Numbered from the stretch's first letter, positions 1-10,855 are shown. The stretch: 64,000 nucleotides of DNA from Cepaea nemoralis (GCA_014155875.1 JACEFZ010028124.1:248001-312000), one strand, 5' to 3'. Translations and numbers: made by a program. Notes: generated by a model from the letters alone, not told the origin.

Positions 1-364
1 TATTATTATTTACATATTTTTTACCTTTACAGTCAATTATTAAGTTGTATAACATTGTTTACCATTATAAATATCTTTAATTATTTACACAGCACATGCA
101 TTGCATTTATCTTTTAAATGACGTGTAATTGATAAAAATCTGTAAAAGATGAGTAACTGCAGCCGGAATTATTGACACCATTGTGGTTGAAAAATGTAAA
201 TGTGAATTAATTTAGCCACAGCAAGTTTTTTTAGTTTGATAGTTAAAGAATCAACATATGTAACTCATAGTTGCTTGTTTAGATTCTGCTATCGTTGTTT
301 ATTTGTTTGTGTATATTTCATGGTATTGAGCTTGTGAGCAGCCGTAGTTGTTTATTATAGTAAT
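1..364. other. AT-rich DNA, no gene recognised
   Basis: AT-rich sequence with no long open frame, tRNA-like boxes or known repeat that I can recognise. Confidence 0.5.
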
Positions 365-563
365 TCTAGTTGTTGGTTGTGGTCTCACTAGTTGTTGGGT
401 CTGGTTACACTAGTTGTTGGTTGTGGTCTCACTAGTTGTTGGTTGTGGTTACACTAGTTGTTGGTTGTAGTCGCACTAGTTGTTGGTTATGGTCTCACTA
501 GTTGTTGGTTGTGGTTACACTAGTTTTTGGTTATGGTAACACTAGTTTTTGGTTATGGTAACA
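365..563. repeat. 22-bp minisatellite
   Basis: About nine imperfect head-to-tail copies of a roughly 22-bp unit built on CTAGTTGTTGGTTGTGGT followed by TCA or TACA. The last copies drift to TTTTTGGTTATGGTAACA. No coding meaning is apparent. Confidence 0.85.
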
Positions 564-894
564 CTGAGGATCTATGTGTCAAGACAAAGTAGTGGTTACC
601 GATCTGTATGATTACTGCCGGAAAGAAATACAATTACAGACTACCTTCTTTACAGATGCCTTGACAAGTGTAGCAGTTAAAGAAATTATGGAGGATTGTT
701 GCAGGGGAAAGGTTCAGCAATGGTGTTGATGATATTGCATGTTGATATATAAATGAGTGGCAGGTGTTAGCGGAATTATTAGGAGGTTGCCCTCCTAATG
801 TCATGACCGCAGCCAGATGAGGGTTTGATGTCTTTTTGTTGGCCATCTATTCCTCTGTGCACGCTGGACTACAAAATGTTAAGGCCCTATTACA
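564..894. other. No gene recognised
   Basis: A short open frame exists on the minus strand (634-846), but it has no recognisable domain and is not conserved with anything else in the window. I do not call it a gene. Confidence 0.4.
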
Positions 895-1345
895 TCACAG
901 AAACTGTCATCTGAGTGAAGTACACCAGGTTTATTGGTCAGCTTGTCTGTACAAGTATGTCATCTGAGTGAAGTACACCAGGTTTGGTTTATTGGTCAGC
1001 TAGTCTGTACAACCGGTCTCTGTGGCTAAGGGCTTGCGAACGCGGTTTGTGAGCCCGCATACCCGGGTTCGAAACACGGCGATGCTGGTTTTTTTCGAAA
1101 AAGGTATAGGAGCCGGTCGTTCAGAAAGCAATGGCAAACTACTGAACGTGACACTTGCCTAGTTCATCAACAGCAGCTGAAAATGCTGGTTTTGACTGCA
1201 ACGTCCCGTAAGGGATATGCAACACAATTTAGTCTGTACAAGTCTATCATCTGAGTAAAGTATTCCAGGGTTATTGCTCAGCTTGTCTGTTCAAGTATGT
1301 CATCTGAGTGAAGTACACCAGGTTTGGTTTATTGGTCAGTTTTTC
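895..1345. repeat. Left part of a diverged minisatellite, split by a SINE
   Basis: Several copies of a unit built on CATCTGAGTGAAGTACACCA, GGTTTATTGGTCAGC and TTGTCTGTACAAG. The unit is clearly related to the 39-bp unit to the right of the LINE fragment (CATCAGTGTAAATCTCACCA, GGCTATTGGTTGGC, TTGTCTGT). The array seems to have been one locus, later interrupted by a SINE (1013-1229) and by the LINE fragment at about 1390-2572. Confidence 0.7.
1013..1229 (+). mobile_element. SINE-A copy with 12-bp TSD
   Basis: tRNA-derived SINE. The head starts CCGGTCTCTGTGGC with an A-box-like segment, followed by a B box GGTTCGAAAC. The body holds the family's hallmark phrases AATGGCAAACTACTGAACGT and GTCC(T)GTAAAGGATATGCAAC. 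The 12-bp direct repeat TAGTCTGTACAA flanks it at 1001-1012 and 1230-1241, which defines the insertion into the minisatellite. Non-autonomous; it would have used RNA polymerase III and LINE enzymes. Confidence 0.9.
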
Positions 1346-1389
1346 TTAAAAGTTTGCCATCAGTGTGAATTTCATTGACTGATTTGATC

Positions 1390-2572
1390 ATTCTTTTCTT
1401 TTGGTGATATGTAACGGACACATCAGGCTGTTCTTCGTTTGCTCCTTCCTTAGCCAGTCGATCAGCTCTGTCGTTTCCGGGTACTCCACAGTGGGATGGT
1501 ATCACCTGTATGGTGACCTTATACTGACTGTAAGTTCAGAAAGTAGTGTCCTTAGTACTGGCAATTTCCCAGACAGGAGCACCTCGAGTACTGATTTTGC
1601 ATCTGTCAGTAGCACCACAGGTTGTGTACCGTGGCTGGTACTTAGTAATTTCTCTGTTGCTATCTTGATTGCCTCAATTTTAGCATCGTAGTTATGGCAG
1701 TACTTTCCTGTTGATACTCTGGCCGTGTCCCTAGTATTATTTGGGTATTCTATGTACACTCCTGCTCCTCCATTTCGAACAACATTTTGTGCTGACCCAT
1801 CTGTGTGGACTTGGATCCAGAGGTCCTGTGGGTATTCTTCATCAAGGAAGCTGAGAGTGGCTGTTCTGCGCTGTACACTGTTCTGTTCTTCGTTGTCAAA
1901 TATTCCTCTCACTTTTGTCTGGCTTTGTAGGGATAATCTGTGTTCATCTTTCCATGGAGTTCGCTCTGGAATAGTTGTCAGGGGGATACCAACTGTGGGC
2001 AGGTTGGTGGTTTCTCTGCAGAGTTGTTTGGCCTAGTGGATAAAACTACTACTTTTCAGCCGCCCATAACTAAGTTTTCAAATCTGTTCTTCATAGGGGG
2101 GCCTGGCAAGCTGAGGAACTTTTCTGCTTGTATTAGCGTTTTCATATCTCTGCGCTCTCTCAGTGCTTGTGTCCTCCACATCTCCATTTTCACTATAGGG
2201 GTTGATCTCATCCCTCCTGTGGTGACTCTAAGTGCTTGATTTTTCACCTTGTCCAGCTCTTGTAGTGTGGCTTTTTTATGCTGAACACCAAGAAGTTGAC
2301 CCGTATTCCAGGTGTGGTCGTACGCTATGATGATAAACTATGCTAAGTATTTTCCCACTGACTCCCCATGTATTTCCACTTAGTTTTTTCTCAGGATGGC
2401 TATTTTCCTTCTGGTTTTTGATACTGCTTTGTTGATGTGCTTTCTCAATGTCAGCCTGTCATCAAATGTTACTCCAAGGTATATTGGTTCTTTATCTTCT
2501 CTTAGGGGTGTTCCATTTATCTGGATGATCCCTGCCTTTTGTTTTGGAGAGAGGGTAAATAGAGTCTCACCA
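1390..2572 (-). pseudogene. Fragment of an RNase H-bearing LINE (RT thumb to RNase H)
   Basis: Reading on the minus strand from 2570 downward, the translation gives the end of the reverse transcriptase ([11 protein letters not shown]), then a linker like that of the full-length LINEs in this window (ALRVTTGGMRSTPI), then RNase H (HTDGSAQNV, VLLTDAKSV, and IPSHC-type residues near 1500 after a frameshift). Both the 5' end (endonuclease, RT palm) and the 3' end are missing. It is a related but different family from LINE copies A and B: here the residue after TDG is an ordinary serine codon (TCA). Confidence 0.82.
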
Positions 2573-3062
2573 GGCTATTGGTTGGCTTGTCTGTCATCAG
2601 TGTAAATCTCACCAGGCTGGTTGGGCTTGTCTGTCATCAGTGTAAATCTCACCAGCCTATTTGTGGGCTGTCTGTCATCAGTGCGAATCCCACCAGGCTA
2701 TTGGTTGTTTTGTCTTTCAATGTGAATCTCAACAGGCTATTGATTGTCTTGTCTGTCAGTGTGAATCTCACCAGGCTATTGGTTGTCTTGTCTGTCAGTG
2801 TGAATCTCACCAGGCTCTTGATTATCTTGTCTGTCAGTGTGAATCTCACCAGGCTATTTATTGTCTTGTCTGTCAGTGTGAATCTCACCAGGCTATTGGT
2901 TGTCTTGTCTGTCAGTGTGAATCTCACCAGGCTATTGATTATCTTGTCTGTCAGTGTGAATCTCACCAGGCTATTTATTGTCTTGTCTGTCAGTGTGAAT
3001 CTCACCAGGCTATTGGTTGTCTTGTCTGTCAGTGTGAATCTCACCAGGCTATTGGTTGACCT
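2573..3062. repeat. 39-bp minisatellite
   Basis: About twelve copies of a 39-bp unit built on CTCACCAGGCTATTGGTTGT followed by CTTGTCTGTCAGTGTGAAT. The first three copies are longer and more diverged. Because 39 is a multiple of three, long open frames appear on both strands (2578-3291 plus, 2649-3044 minus); they are a by-product of the period. Confidence 0.92.
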
Positions 3063-3987
3063 GTTTGTTCAAGTCCGCCATCAGGGTGGTGCTCAGTCTC
3101 ATCAAGGTCACTTCTGCAGACCTCATTCTTTTCCCTGCATTCTTTGCAGCACTTTATATTGTAATACCTATGAATGTTGCTTAGTTGTTATGCATGCAGA
3201 GATAATACTCAATATTTACTTCATAAACTGTGTCCTTTTTGAATGGTGTTTCCTGTTCTACCAAAGCTCAGGTGTCAGTAAGGTTTCATAACCAGTAAAT
3301 TCACAAACGTGAATGTGGGTTTGAACGGCATAAAGATTGTAGCACTGAAAACAGCGGAGATTAATGTCATGATCATTATTTCACATGAACTTGAACTAAC
3401 TGACATGGTAATGGTATGATGTTTACATTACAGTGTGTGGTAATCTGTTTATGAACAGTCAGATGTGGGATTTTTTTTTGGGGGGGGGGGGGCAAATAGT
3501 AGGAGCTGTGTGGGAGGGAGGTATGTGAGTGATTAATATTGCATTGTGTTGAGGTTGTGGGTGACTCAGAAAAGAGGGGTATGCGTGTCACAGATACTGT
3601 TTTAGAGTGTGAATGGGAGGTATGAATCGTTGGTATTATTAATGTGGAAAGAGCTATTACAGCTGCGAAACTAGGTAGGTAATGGGTGATTTTCTAAACG
3701 AGGGTAAGAATGTGACAAGCAGATGTATTTTGGTTTAGGAATATACAGGTCGTAAGTTTTTTTTTCAATGTCTGCCATTTTCTACTGAACTCCACAGTTG
3801 TCTTGGAATGTATATTTCTTCACGGTGCCATGCTCGTAGTATTTAATTGTTTTAAATAGTTTGGCCACACGAAAAGCCAAAAACAATGTGGCTACACGGA
3901 AAACAGAAACAGTGTCCATGAGGAAATGTAGTTCAGCATCAGGCATTCCTGTCTTGTGCATATCTGAGGCGGTGAAAAGGGAGGTTG
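3063..3987. other. No gene recognised; T/G homopolymer run
   Basis: Contains a T-run followed by a 12-bp G-run near 3471-3492. Otherwise I see no exon, RNA gene or known repeat. Confidence 0.45.
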
Positions 3988-4000
3988 TGTCTGTCATGTG

Positions 4001-4290
4001 TTTTTTTTTTGGCGCTTGCTTGCTTTGAACTCAAGCGTAGTTCATACACACTACTTCTAGTAGTGCTGGACTGATTTTTGTGTGTTGATTAGCTTTCCCT
4101 ATTAAGTGTCCCTCGCCATCAGGCGAACTCACTCTGACTTCAGAGGTACTTGTAATTTATGTCCCAAGTCAAGGACGTTAGGTCAACATTTTAGTCCAAC
4201 TTCCAATGTAGGGGTTGAACCCATTACCTCGACATCAGCACACCAGATGTTTAAGAACACGTGTTCTTATCCTTTCTGCCATGCTGACCT
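4001..4290 (-). mobile_element. SINE-B copy with 13-bp TSD
   Basis: Second tRNA-derived SINE family. On the minus strand it starts AGGTCAGCATGGCAGAAAGG and carries a B box GGTTCAACCCC. It continues with the family phrases GTCCTTGACTTGGGAC, TAAATTACAAGTACCTCTGA, and the 3' end TTGAGTTCAAAGCAAGCAAG with an A-tail (T-run at 4001-4010). The duplication TGTCTGTCATGTG flanks it at 3988-4000 and 4291-4303. Confidence 0.9.
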
Positions 4291-4303
4291 TGTCTGTCAT
4301 GTG

Positions 4304-4805
4304 AGGCTAGTGGTTTCCAGATATTGCTGTGTGATCCACACTTGAGACCCTTGGGAAGTGGAATATGCGACAGTAGAGTTCAGATACACACCCCAAGAGT
4401 TGGAGATGTTTTATAGCTGCCAGTAACGGCATTTCTATTCATAATGTTGTTTGGTGTCTGACATTGCTGTTATATAGTCACGGTTTCATATGTTATGTGA
4501 TGAACGTGTGGATAATGCTTAGGACATTACTGAGAGGTCATGGCATCCGTTCTGATCTCTGGTCTTTATTTCTTTTGTACTAGTGATGTCTAGGCAAGAA
4601 GTGTTTATTATTATTATTATTTTTTTTGCTTTTGTGTTGCGCAGACTCTTTGAGATCTGCATAGATGTTTGTCTTTGTCTGCCAAAGTTCAGCCTGTAGT
4701 TGACAAAACCTATGACAGTCTTGGAGAGTATGTCTGGCTGTCTTCTGTCGGTTTGTAGAAGGTGAAGAGTAGTCCCATGGCAGAACTAGAGTCGGACTGT
4801 GAAGT
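4304..4805. other. No gene recognised
   Basis: Contains a short ATT microsatellite and T-run near 4601-4627. No exon, RNA gene or element boundary is visible. Confidence 0.4.
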
Positions 4806-5455
4806 GTTAAGTCTGCATATATTTACAGAGGTGGTGTTAGACAGTTATGTAAGGATATTCACAGAGGTGGTGTTTAACGGTTATGTAAGGATATTTATAG
4901 AGTTGGTGTTCAACAGTTATGTAAGGATATTTATAGAGTTAGTGTTTGACAGTTATGTAAGGATATTTATAGAGTTGGTGTTTGACAGTTATGTAAGGAT
5001 ATTTACAGAGGTGGTGTTTAACGGTTATGTAAGGATATTTATTGAGTTGGTGTTCAAGTTGTAATTGTAACAGTTTTTTTTTTCTGCGTTTCCATCCTGT
5101 TTCAGGATATTGCGGTCAACACCAGCATCTTTCAGCTGTATGTTGATTCCTAGGCTAGATTATGCTCATCAGCACGCCACGACTTTCTGAGCGACCGGCT
5201 CCATGCTCTCATAAGTCACTGGCGCGACTCGAACCACTTCTAATTCTCGTCCGCTCACGTCGACCACGAGAAGTATTCGGGGTTAACGGAGAAAGCTGCT
5301 AACCCCTCGGCCAGGCAGCCGGCAATTGTAACAGTTATGTAAGGATATTTATAGAGTTGGTGTTCAACAGTTATGTAAGGATATTTACAGAGCTAGATAC
5401 TCACAGAGGTGGTGGTTGACAGTTATTTAAGGATATATACAAAGCAGACACTCTT
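4806..5455. repeat. 36-bp minisatellite split by a SINE
   Basis: About seven copies to the left (4806-5062) and two to three to the right (5324-5455) of a unit built on GTTATGTAAGGATATTTATA then GAGTTGGTGTTTGACA. The period is 36 bp (12 codons), which gives a repeating RIFIELVFDSYV frame with no protein support. Confidence 0.88.
5076..5323 (-). mobile_element. Full-length SINE-A with poly(A) tail and 13-bp TSD
   Basis: On the minus strand the element begins GCCGGCTGCCTGGCCGAGGG, a clear tRNA-like A box (TGGCCGAGGGGTTAGC). It then has a B box GGTTCGAGTCG and the phrase AAAGATGCTGGTGTTGAC, and ends in poly(A) (the T-run at 5076-5083). AATTGTAACAGTT is duplicated at 5063-5075 and 5324-5336. This is the best-preserved reference copy of family A in the window. 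Confidence 0.93.
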
Positions 5456-5849
5456 TTAAGTGTTGATGAACTAATTAGCAGTTGTTGCACAATTTATGTA
5501 TGCGTTGTTTTGAATTCTCACATTGGCTGTTTGTATGTTTCTCTGCTGTATGTTATAATGAATGCCTTCCATACATGCTGGTTCCTGTTTTCATTTTATG
5601 TTGTTTTGTATATATGTGGAGTTAGACGTAGACAGAAAGATTATGAAGTTCTACGCAAAGTGGACTGCGGCTATAGTCTTTTCGCGGGAGGGATGAAATG
5701 CAAAAATGTGTTGCCCGCCGATGACCCGCAGACTACACAAGTCAACTTCACCTCCCCGTGGTGTAGACCGGAAAACCATGACCGCGAGGTCATGGGCCGA
5801 CAGGGCTCTAGCACTCCAGGGGAAAAAAAAAAAAAAAGGCATAATAGGA
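5456..5849. other. No gene recognised; A-tailed GC-richer segment
   Basis: The part at 5655-5836 is richer in GC than its surroundings and ends in a 15-bp A-run, so it may be another short retroelement. I could not find tRNA boxes or a duplication. The open frame 5510-5863 ends in the A-run and shows no domain. Confidence 0.4.
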
Positions 5850-6330
5850 CTGTTTGTACATAACCTACATAGACAGTATATGTAAAGAAACCAGTCAAAC
5901 AGAGACCGCAACAACACCGCATAAACAACGACACAGAAGAAGAACCAACGGCAAATTACTCCATTTAAGAACTCTTATTTGGGGACGATCAAGCACTAAT
6001 AGCAAAATCAGAAACAAAGTTACAAGTCCACATAAATAGTCTACATGAAGTGTGTAAGGAACATAACATGAAAATTACTAATTAGTATCAGTAACACATA
6101 GGTAATGACTATAATCAAAGAAGAACATACAGCATAGATTCATCTAACAGAACATCCACTGAAACAAGTAAAGAGCTTCAAGCACTTAGAAAGTATAATA
6201 TCATCAGAAGACGAGACTGAAACTAGATGCAATAAGGCAAACCAACTTATTGGTCAAATGACACTAAACAACAAACATGTATCAATAGTTACTAAGAAAG
6301 CACTGTACAATACATCTCCGCCACCTTTGC
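5850..6330 (+). pseudogene. Decayed reverse-transcriptase fragment (RTE-like)
   Basis: In broken frames the translation reads GDDQALIAKSETKLQ then LHEVCKEHNMKIT, a reverse-transcriptase active-site loop (x-D-D) with the following helix typical of RTE-like LINEs. Further on it reads like TKKALYNT, which matches the RT segment at 32145-32200. Many stops; inactive. Confidence 0.65.
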
Positions 6331-6384
6331 TGGTATAGACACTTATAGCCCCTGGCATTGGTGCCAATCATTTCTTATACTGAG

Positions 6385-6665
6385 GTAAGCATAGCCGTAT
6401 GGATAAGAGCTCTCGATCTTTAACTTCCTGTATGCTGATGCTCAGGTAGCGAATTCAACCCCGTCACCGATAATTTGGACTAAAATGTTGACTTCTCGTC
6501 TTTGACTTGGGGACGTAAATTACAAGTGCCTCTGAAGCCGGAGTTGGTTCACCTGATGACGAGGGACACTGGTAATAGGGAAAGCTAATCCACACACAAA
6601 AATCAGTCCATCTCACTAGAAGTAGTAGCTCGCGTATGGTCTACGCTTAAACCCAAAGCGAGGGA
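6385..6665 (+). mobile_element. SINE-B copy
   Basis: Runs from AGCATAGCCGTATGGATAAG (A-box-like) through a GTAGCGAATTCAACCCC B-box region, TGACTTGGGGACGTAAATTA and AATCAGTCCATCTCACTAG to AACCCAAAGCGAGGGAACGC, then an (ATA)n/(AAT)n tail near 6672-6690. No clear duplication found. Confidence 0.82.
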
Positions 6666-6689
6666 ACGCAAATAATAATAATAATAATA

Positions 6690-6858
6690 CATTTCTGATA
6701 GTGATGTTCCACCATGTCATGATGTCAATCTGTCCCGTGTCTTCTCTCTTGGTCTCCCTCTGTCTGTCCTCCCTTCCAACATTCATGTTGTGACGACACA
6801 CTCCAGCTTTCCCCTTCTCGTGACATGCCCAAAGAATGTGAAGTGCCCTCATCTGATG
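6690..6858 (-). pseudogene. RTE-type LINE 3' coding fragment
   Basis: The minus-strand translation contains LHILWACHEKGK and GREDRQRETKREDTGQ followed by DIMTWW. This is a degraded form of the C-terminal segment FGHVMRREKLE ... GRRxRGRQRxKxLDGL that closes RTE-like open reading frames. Several frame breaks. Confidence 0.6.
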
Positions 6859-6864
6859 CGATTA

Positions 6865-7640
6865 ACATTACAGACTACCTGGTTGTTGGCAGTGGGGTGA
6901 GCCGTGCGTTGTGGGCAACTTACCTTCACATGGGGACTTCCGGTCCTCAACATGGAGGATAGGCATTTAAACGGTTAAGGCCTCTGGAGTGTTTATGTTT
7001 GTGGGTACCGTTTGCATTCACATTTTTCTCATGTTAGAGTGGAAGTGCATGATTCCGTCGCCCTGCTACTGGGCCGAGTGCGTGGTGTGACACTGTAAGG
7101 TGTGAATTTCGTGTGAAATGCTTTTACATCTGTCCAGCGGTTGTTTGTAGCGTGAACTGCATGTTCAGGAATAATGGCGGCCGGCTTGTCACAGAACTTG
7201 ACTGGACTGCCTTATGCAGTAATGTGTGGCTGCTGGTTTTTCTAGTGACTGCCGCTTCCATCAACGATGAACTGTATTTTTCGTGGAGGACTTTTGTGTT
7301 GGCATTCTGTAGCGGCATGATGCACAGTGTGCCTGTGCGGGCGGTTGGTTTGTCGAGTACTCCTGTTTGTTCAGCTTTTCACATAGAGCAGTGAGGAGCA
7401 TTTTGTGTGATATTCACTGGCACACCAGAGGGAAACAGCGGAAGAGGCCGACCACGTAAACGATGGACGCAGGGAATAACAGAGTCCATGGGAATATCGA
7501 TACATGAAGCCCATAAGCGGGCAATCTCCCGCTGTTTATACTTCACCTCGACACCGCAAGGTACAAGAGGAACATGATGAGATGAGATTCACTGGCACAG
7601 GAACGGGGCATAATATGGACGACCCGTAGCCGTGAAGATG
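6865..7640 (+). repeat. Dispersed repeat X, first copy
   Basis: A sequence also found in opposite orientation at 21590-22205. Shared parts include GAATTTCGTGTGAAAT, CATCGATGAACTGTATTTTC and CAGTGTGCCTGTGCGG, with the end TTCACTGGCACAGGAACGG. This copy is interrupted by a truncated LINE end (7425-7586). No protein or RNA motif explains it. Confidence 0.65.
7425..7586 (+). mobile_element. 5'-truncated RTE 3' end with 13-bp TSD
   Basis: The translation reads [18 protein letters not shown] then HEAHKRAISRCLYF, the C-terminus of an RTE-like protein, followed by a (GATGA)n tail. ATTCACTGGCACA is duplicated at 7412-7424 and 7587-7599, so only the last roughly 160 bp was inserted. The same 3' end recurs at 32395-32565 and twice at 45225-45612. 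Confidence 0.88.
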
Positions 7641-8025
7641 GAATCGCGACCAATGACTAATTACCTTCACATGGATGCTAGTGTTTCCATTGCAAACAGT
7701 GTATCTAATTAGTCTAATGAACAGCATTCTGTAATGGCCATAGAGTGGCATTTAAAGCGTATTGGGCACATGGTGCTCGACCCATATCTTTATAGACTTA
7801 TTTTCAGTCCAGGGCTGATGTCAGTATTACGCCGTCTGCCTTAACGTCCTTACATTTCCTAGTATCATTTTAGCCTGGGTCGACCTGGTAGCCAGGGTCA
7901 ATTTTTAAAAACCCTCCCTGGTGCCAGTTCGAAACCAGGACCGCGAGACCGGCAGGCGAGCGTCTGGCCGCTGCCCTACCGCAGCTCGCATAGGATGACC
8001 GCGGGGGTCACTAAACGGTGACCTT
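7641..8025. repeat. Repeat F fragment and a tRNA-like SINE fragment
   Basis: 7760-7860 resembles segments at 37890-38060 and 54060-54210 (GGGCACATGGTGCTCGACCC versus GGGTACATGGTGCTAGCCCC). 7870-8000 contains the minus-strand B box GGTTTCGAACTGGCACC, so it is probably a truncated tRNA-derived SINE. Confidence 0.5.
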
Positions 8026-8029
8026 CTGT

Positions 8030-8478
8030 GCCAACACTTTCCAATTACTGGTGTACGTGATGACTCCAACTAGATCAGCTAGATCCCCCTGTCACCCGTA
8101 CAGCACATTCTCCCCAGGCAGTGATGGTGTATCTGTTCTTCCTTACTATACACATCTGCCACTCCATCAAGAGATGCAGATCCAGCCAATCTGTCAGCCT
8201 GCTCGTTTCTCAACACACCAGCATGCCCTGGGGAAAAGATCCAACCGATGCTCCCTTTCTTTGATTATTTAATGGAAGCATACCACGTTCCAGAAAGCAT
8301 GCGTGTCTTCGCCCTACTGAGCATGTTCTGTGAATCCGTTTTAATTGCGGAATGTGTGTGTTGTTTGTCATATAGCCAGCAGAACGCCGCGGTGACTGCC
8401 TCCACCTCCATTCTCATGCTAGATGTTGAAGAGGAGGTGATTCTAGTAAACGGGTGATCAGACATGGCGATTCTTGTC
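8030..8478 (-). pseudogene. RNase H remnant of a third LINE family
   Basis: The minus-strand frames read SSSTSSMRMEVEAVTAAFCW and SAIKTDSQNML, followed after a frameshift by FSPGHAGVLRNEQADRLAG. These are the E, D and GHxGxxxNExAD motifs of retroelement RNase H. The sequence differs from the [18 protein letters not shown] version in LINE copies A and B, so this is another family. About 150 codons survive. Confidence 0.75.
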
Positions 8479-8639
8479 TCTATCTCTGCCTCATATTATC
8501 CAGTGGAGTCGCGTTTATTTTAATCCACCCAATCTTAACAGATCCAGTGCCAAATAAAAAGATGATTTTATACCTAACAAAAAAAATGCAAAATGGGAAT
8601 CAGGGGTGTGTCGCAGCTGTGACTTAATCGTCGTTTACC
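8479..8639. other. No gene recognised
   Basis: Spacer with no recognisable feature. Confidence 0.4.
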
Positions 8640-8710
8640 TCTTGCTCGCTTGCCCCAACCTTGCCTTCCAGTATGGTTTTTAGAAGTATAGTATGTCTGT
8701 TAACGTGGCC
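8640..8710 (-). pseudogene. Short RTE fragment, paralogue of the LINE A target site
   Basis: Matches the two halves that flank LINE copy A: GCCCCAACCTTGCCTTCCAG (compare 45843-45863) runs straight into TATGGTTTTTAGAAGTATA and GTGGCCGAAATATTT (compare 50939-50985). It therefore shows the uninterrupted sequence of that family. Confidence 0.7.
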
Positions 8711-8718
8711 GAAATATT

Positions 8719-8720
<2 letters not shown>

Positions 8721-8813
<93 letters not shown>
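8721..8813. repeat. (CT)n microsatellite
   Basis: Uninterrupted CT dinucleotides over about 93 bp. Confidence 0.99.
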
Positions 8814-8816
<3 letters not shown>

Positions 8817-9245
8817 TAAATATTACATACAGTATGTGTTGTGCTGAATCATTAAATGGTTAGAGGTCTAATATTCCTCTCCACGGATGTGAAGTTCCGA
8901 GTACTGGTCATGAACGTCTCCCCCTTTTGTTTTAGCTAGGAACGGGAAAGAAGAACTCTGCTACACAGCCCCTATAGAGATGGTATTTTGGTGCGCCTGG
9001 GAAGAAAATGTCCTACAGCAACCTGTCCGATGTGTGCAACAATTCCGTGTCATGGCTGCTATGCCCAGGATGCCAATGTATTGGAACAGAGTAAAGACTG
9101 CCTGACTTCTAGAGTCTAGAGACGTCTCATCATACAATGGGCGATTCAACAAATACGGGAGGTGGAATTGGTCAGAGTTGCAAGAACATAATCACAACTG
9201 ATAGAATGTACCTGGGGCTTTCCGTGTTTCATAGAACTGATGTCT
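8814..9245. other. No gene recognised
   Basis: No exon or known repeat seen. The open frame on the minus strand at 8961-9152 shows no domain. Confidence 0.4.
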
Positions 9246-9249
9246 ATAC

Positions 9250-9760
9250 AGAATCGAAGCGGTGGCGAAGGAATTTCGAACACAATTCGTAATCCTGCAC
9301 ACCCCGTTCCAAACACAGCTGCCAGAGATTTGGAAGCAGGCAGCCTCGTGCTGGTATTTCGTACAATGCTATAAACATCGGTCGTTCAGAAATCAATGGC
9401 AAACTTGTTTCCCCGCATATCCCTTACAGGACATTGCAGTCAACACCAGAATTTTTCAGCTGCTGTTGATGTCTTGGCAAGTTTTTACGTTCAGTAGTTT
9501 GCCATTGCTTTCTGAACGACCGGCTCACATACCCTCCTTAAGTAACCAACGTGGATCGATCCGCTGCCGAATCTCGCGCAGCTGTGTTTCGTACGAGAGT
9601 ATACGGGATTACGAACAATGTCCTTAACATCTACGCCAGGGAGTCCGGCAATGGCAAACTACTGAACGTAAAATTTGTCAAGAAATAATAAACTAAAATT
9701 AGTGTTGGGTTGACTGTGACGTCCTGTAAAGCTCATATAACTAACAGTTGTTCTTTTATC
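9250..9760 (+). mobile_element. SINE-A copy split by a second SINE-A
   Basis: The left half (9250-9405) has the family head and CATCGGTCGTTCAGAAATCA. The right half (9649-9760) resumes at AATGGCAAACTACTGAACGT and ends at GACGTCCTGTAAAGC. The gap is an opposite-strand SINE-A. Joined across it, the two halves form one normal family member. Confidence 0.88.
9406..9648 (-). mobile_element. SINE-A nested in SINE-A, 12-bp TSD
   Basis: The minus-strand element begins CCGGACTCCCTGGCGTAGAT and ends ATGTCCTGTAAGGGATATGC. CAATGGCAAACT is duplicated at 9394-9405 and 9649-9660, and that sequence is part of the host SINE. This proves insertion after the host copy was in place. Confidence 0.92.
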
Positions 9761-10855
9761 TGCACAGAAATGCCTCAAAAGTTGTAACCCTTAGTGACCT
9801 CAGTCAGCTGAAAACTTTAAGATCTCAACGACCTCATGACAGCTAGCAACCCAGTTTATTTCTAAGACTGTATTCTGTAAAAGAAAGGAACATGGAGAAA
9901 AAGATCTTTCTGCGGGAGGATCACAACGACTTTACTGGGTCACAATGCGGGCTATTGAACAAAGAAGATAACACGTTTCTGATGCTCAAATGATACCAGA
10001 AAGAACGCTATTGTTCTCTACATTTCTACATATCATACACTAGAAACATAAAGACATCCATCATCAGATTGTGCGCATCGCAGCGGCCTTTGAAACTACA
10101 ACCGTAATCCACGCGGGGACAAAGAGATCGTAGCCTGGACTACTGGAATGTCATTGGTTGACATAGCATTACATTACCGTATGTAGTATGACTATTATTA
10201 TGTCGCGCTTGCGTTTCTCCACCATCTATAAACAGGCTCCGCTATCGTTTATTGAAAGAGGGGTTGTTCGCGTGGATTCTTGAACTCTTCCTAACATTTT
10301 GTCATGTAAATTGAGCGGGCTGATTAGAATGAAGCGTGTGGCAGCTGCGACGCCAACAAAGAAAGACGGGCCGTCGCGTTGCTGAACAGAAAGACATGGC
10401 GGTGTGTGAGCAGCAGAAATGGTATGCTTACCTACTTCTGCAGGTTGTAAACGGCACGCGGTTTTCTGTTTTGTTGTCCCATTTAATCATTAACAGGGCG
10501 CACTGGTTGAATCCCTAACTTCTTTTTACAACTAGTCTCATATGTCACTATAGACTTGCAACGCCCGTTAATATAGGTACAAAACATTAAACGTATAGGA
10601 CGCATGTAAACTTACGTACAATACAGAATGCAGCATCTTCAAAGAGACGCGGAAAACATGTGCCGCGTATACATGGTAGAGGACTAAAAGGAAGCGTATA
10701 CAAGTAATGCCTAGATAATTTCACCATGCCACGAATGTAATATCATCTTATAGTATATGGATGTATTTGTTGTCTTTGTAAATGTAAAGGAAATTACACA
10801 ATGCCCCTTGTAAATGCACACTGTTTTGTACGCCGAAATAAAAGTTTCAACACAC
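9761..10855. other. No gene recognised; one AATAAA signal
   Basis: About 1.1 kb without a recognisable repeat or exon. AATAAA occurs at 10837-10842, followed by AGTTTCAACACAC, so it could end a + strand transcript. No coding frame before it is convincing (10336-10518 is short and unsupported). Confidence 0.35.

Noticed and set aside
1020..1075. Genuine tRNA gene (A and B boxes; also at 5290, 10870, 20510 and 54440)
   Set aside because: The boxes are continuous with SINE bodies present in several copies. No complete cloverleaf with a proper acceptor stem could be drawn by eye.
5510..5863. 117-codon plus-strand ORF with a hydrophobic N-terminus as a small membrane protein
   Set aside because: It ends in an A-run, has no homologue in my recollection, and overlaps a likely short retroelement.
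10837..10842. AATAAA as the 3' end of a + strand gene
   Set aside because: No coding exon upstream could be supported; the hexamer alone is common by chance in AT-rich DNA.
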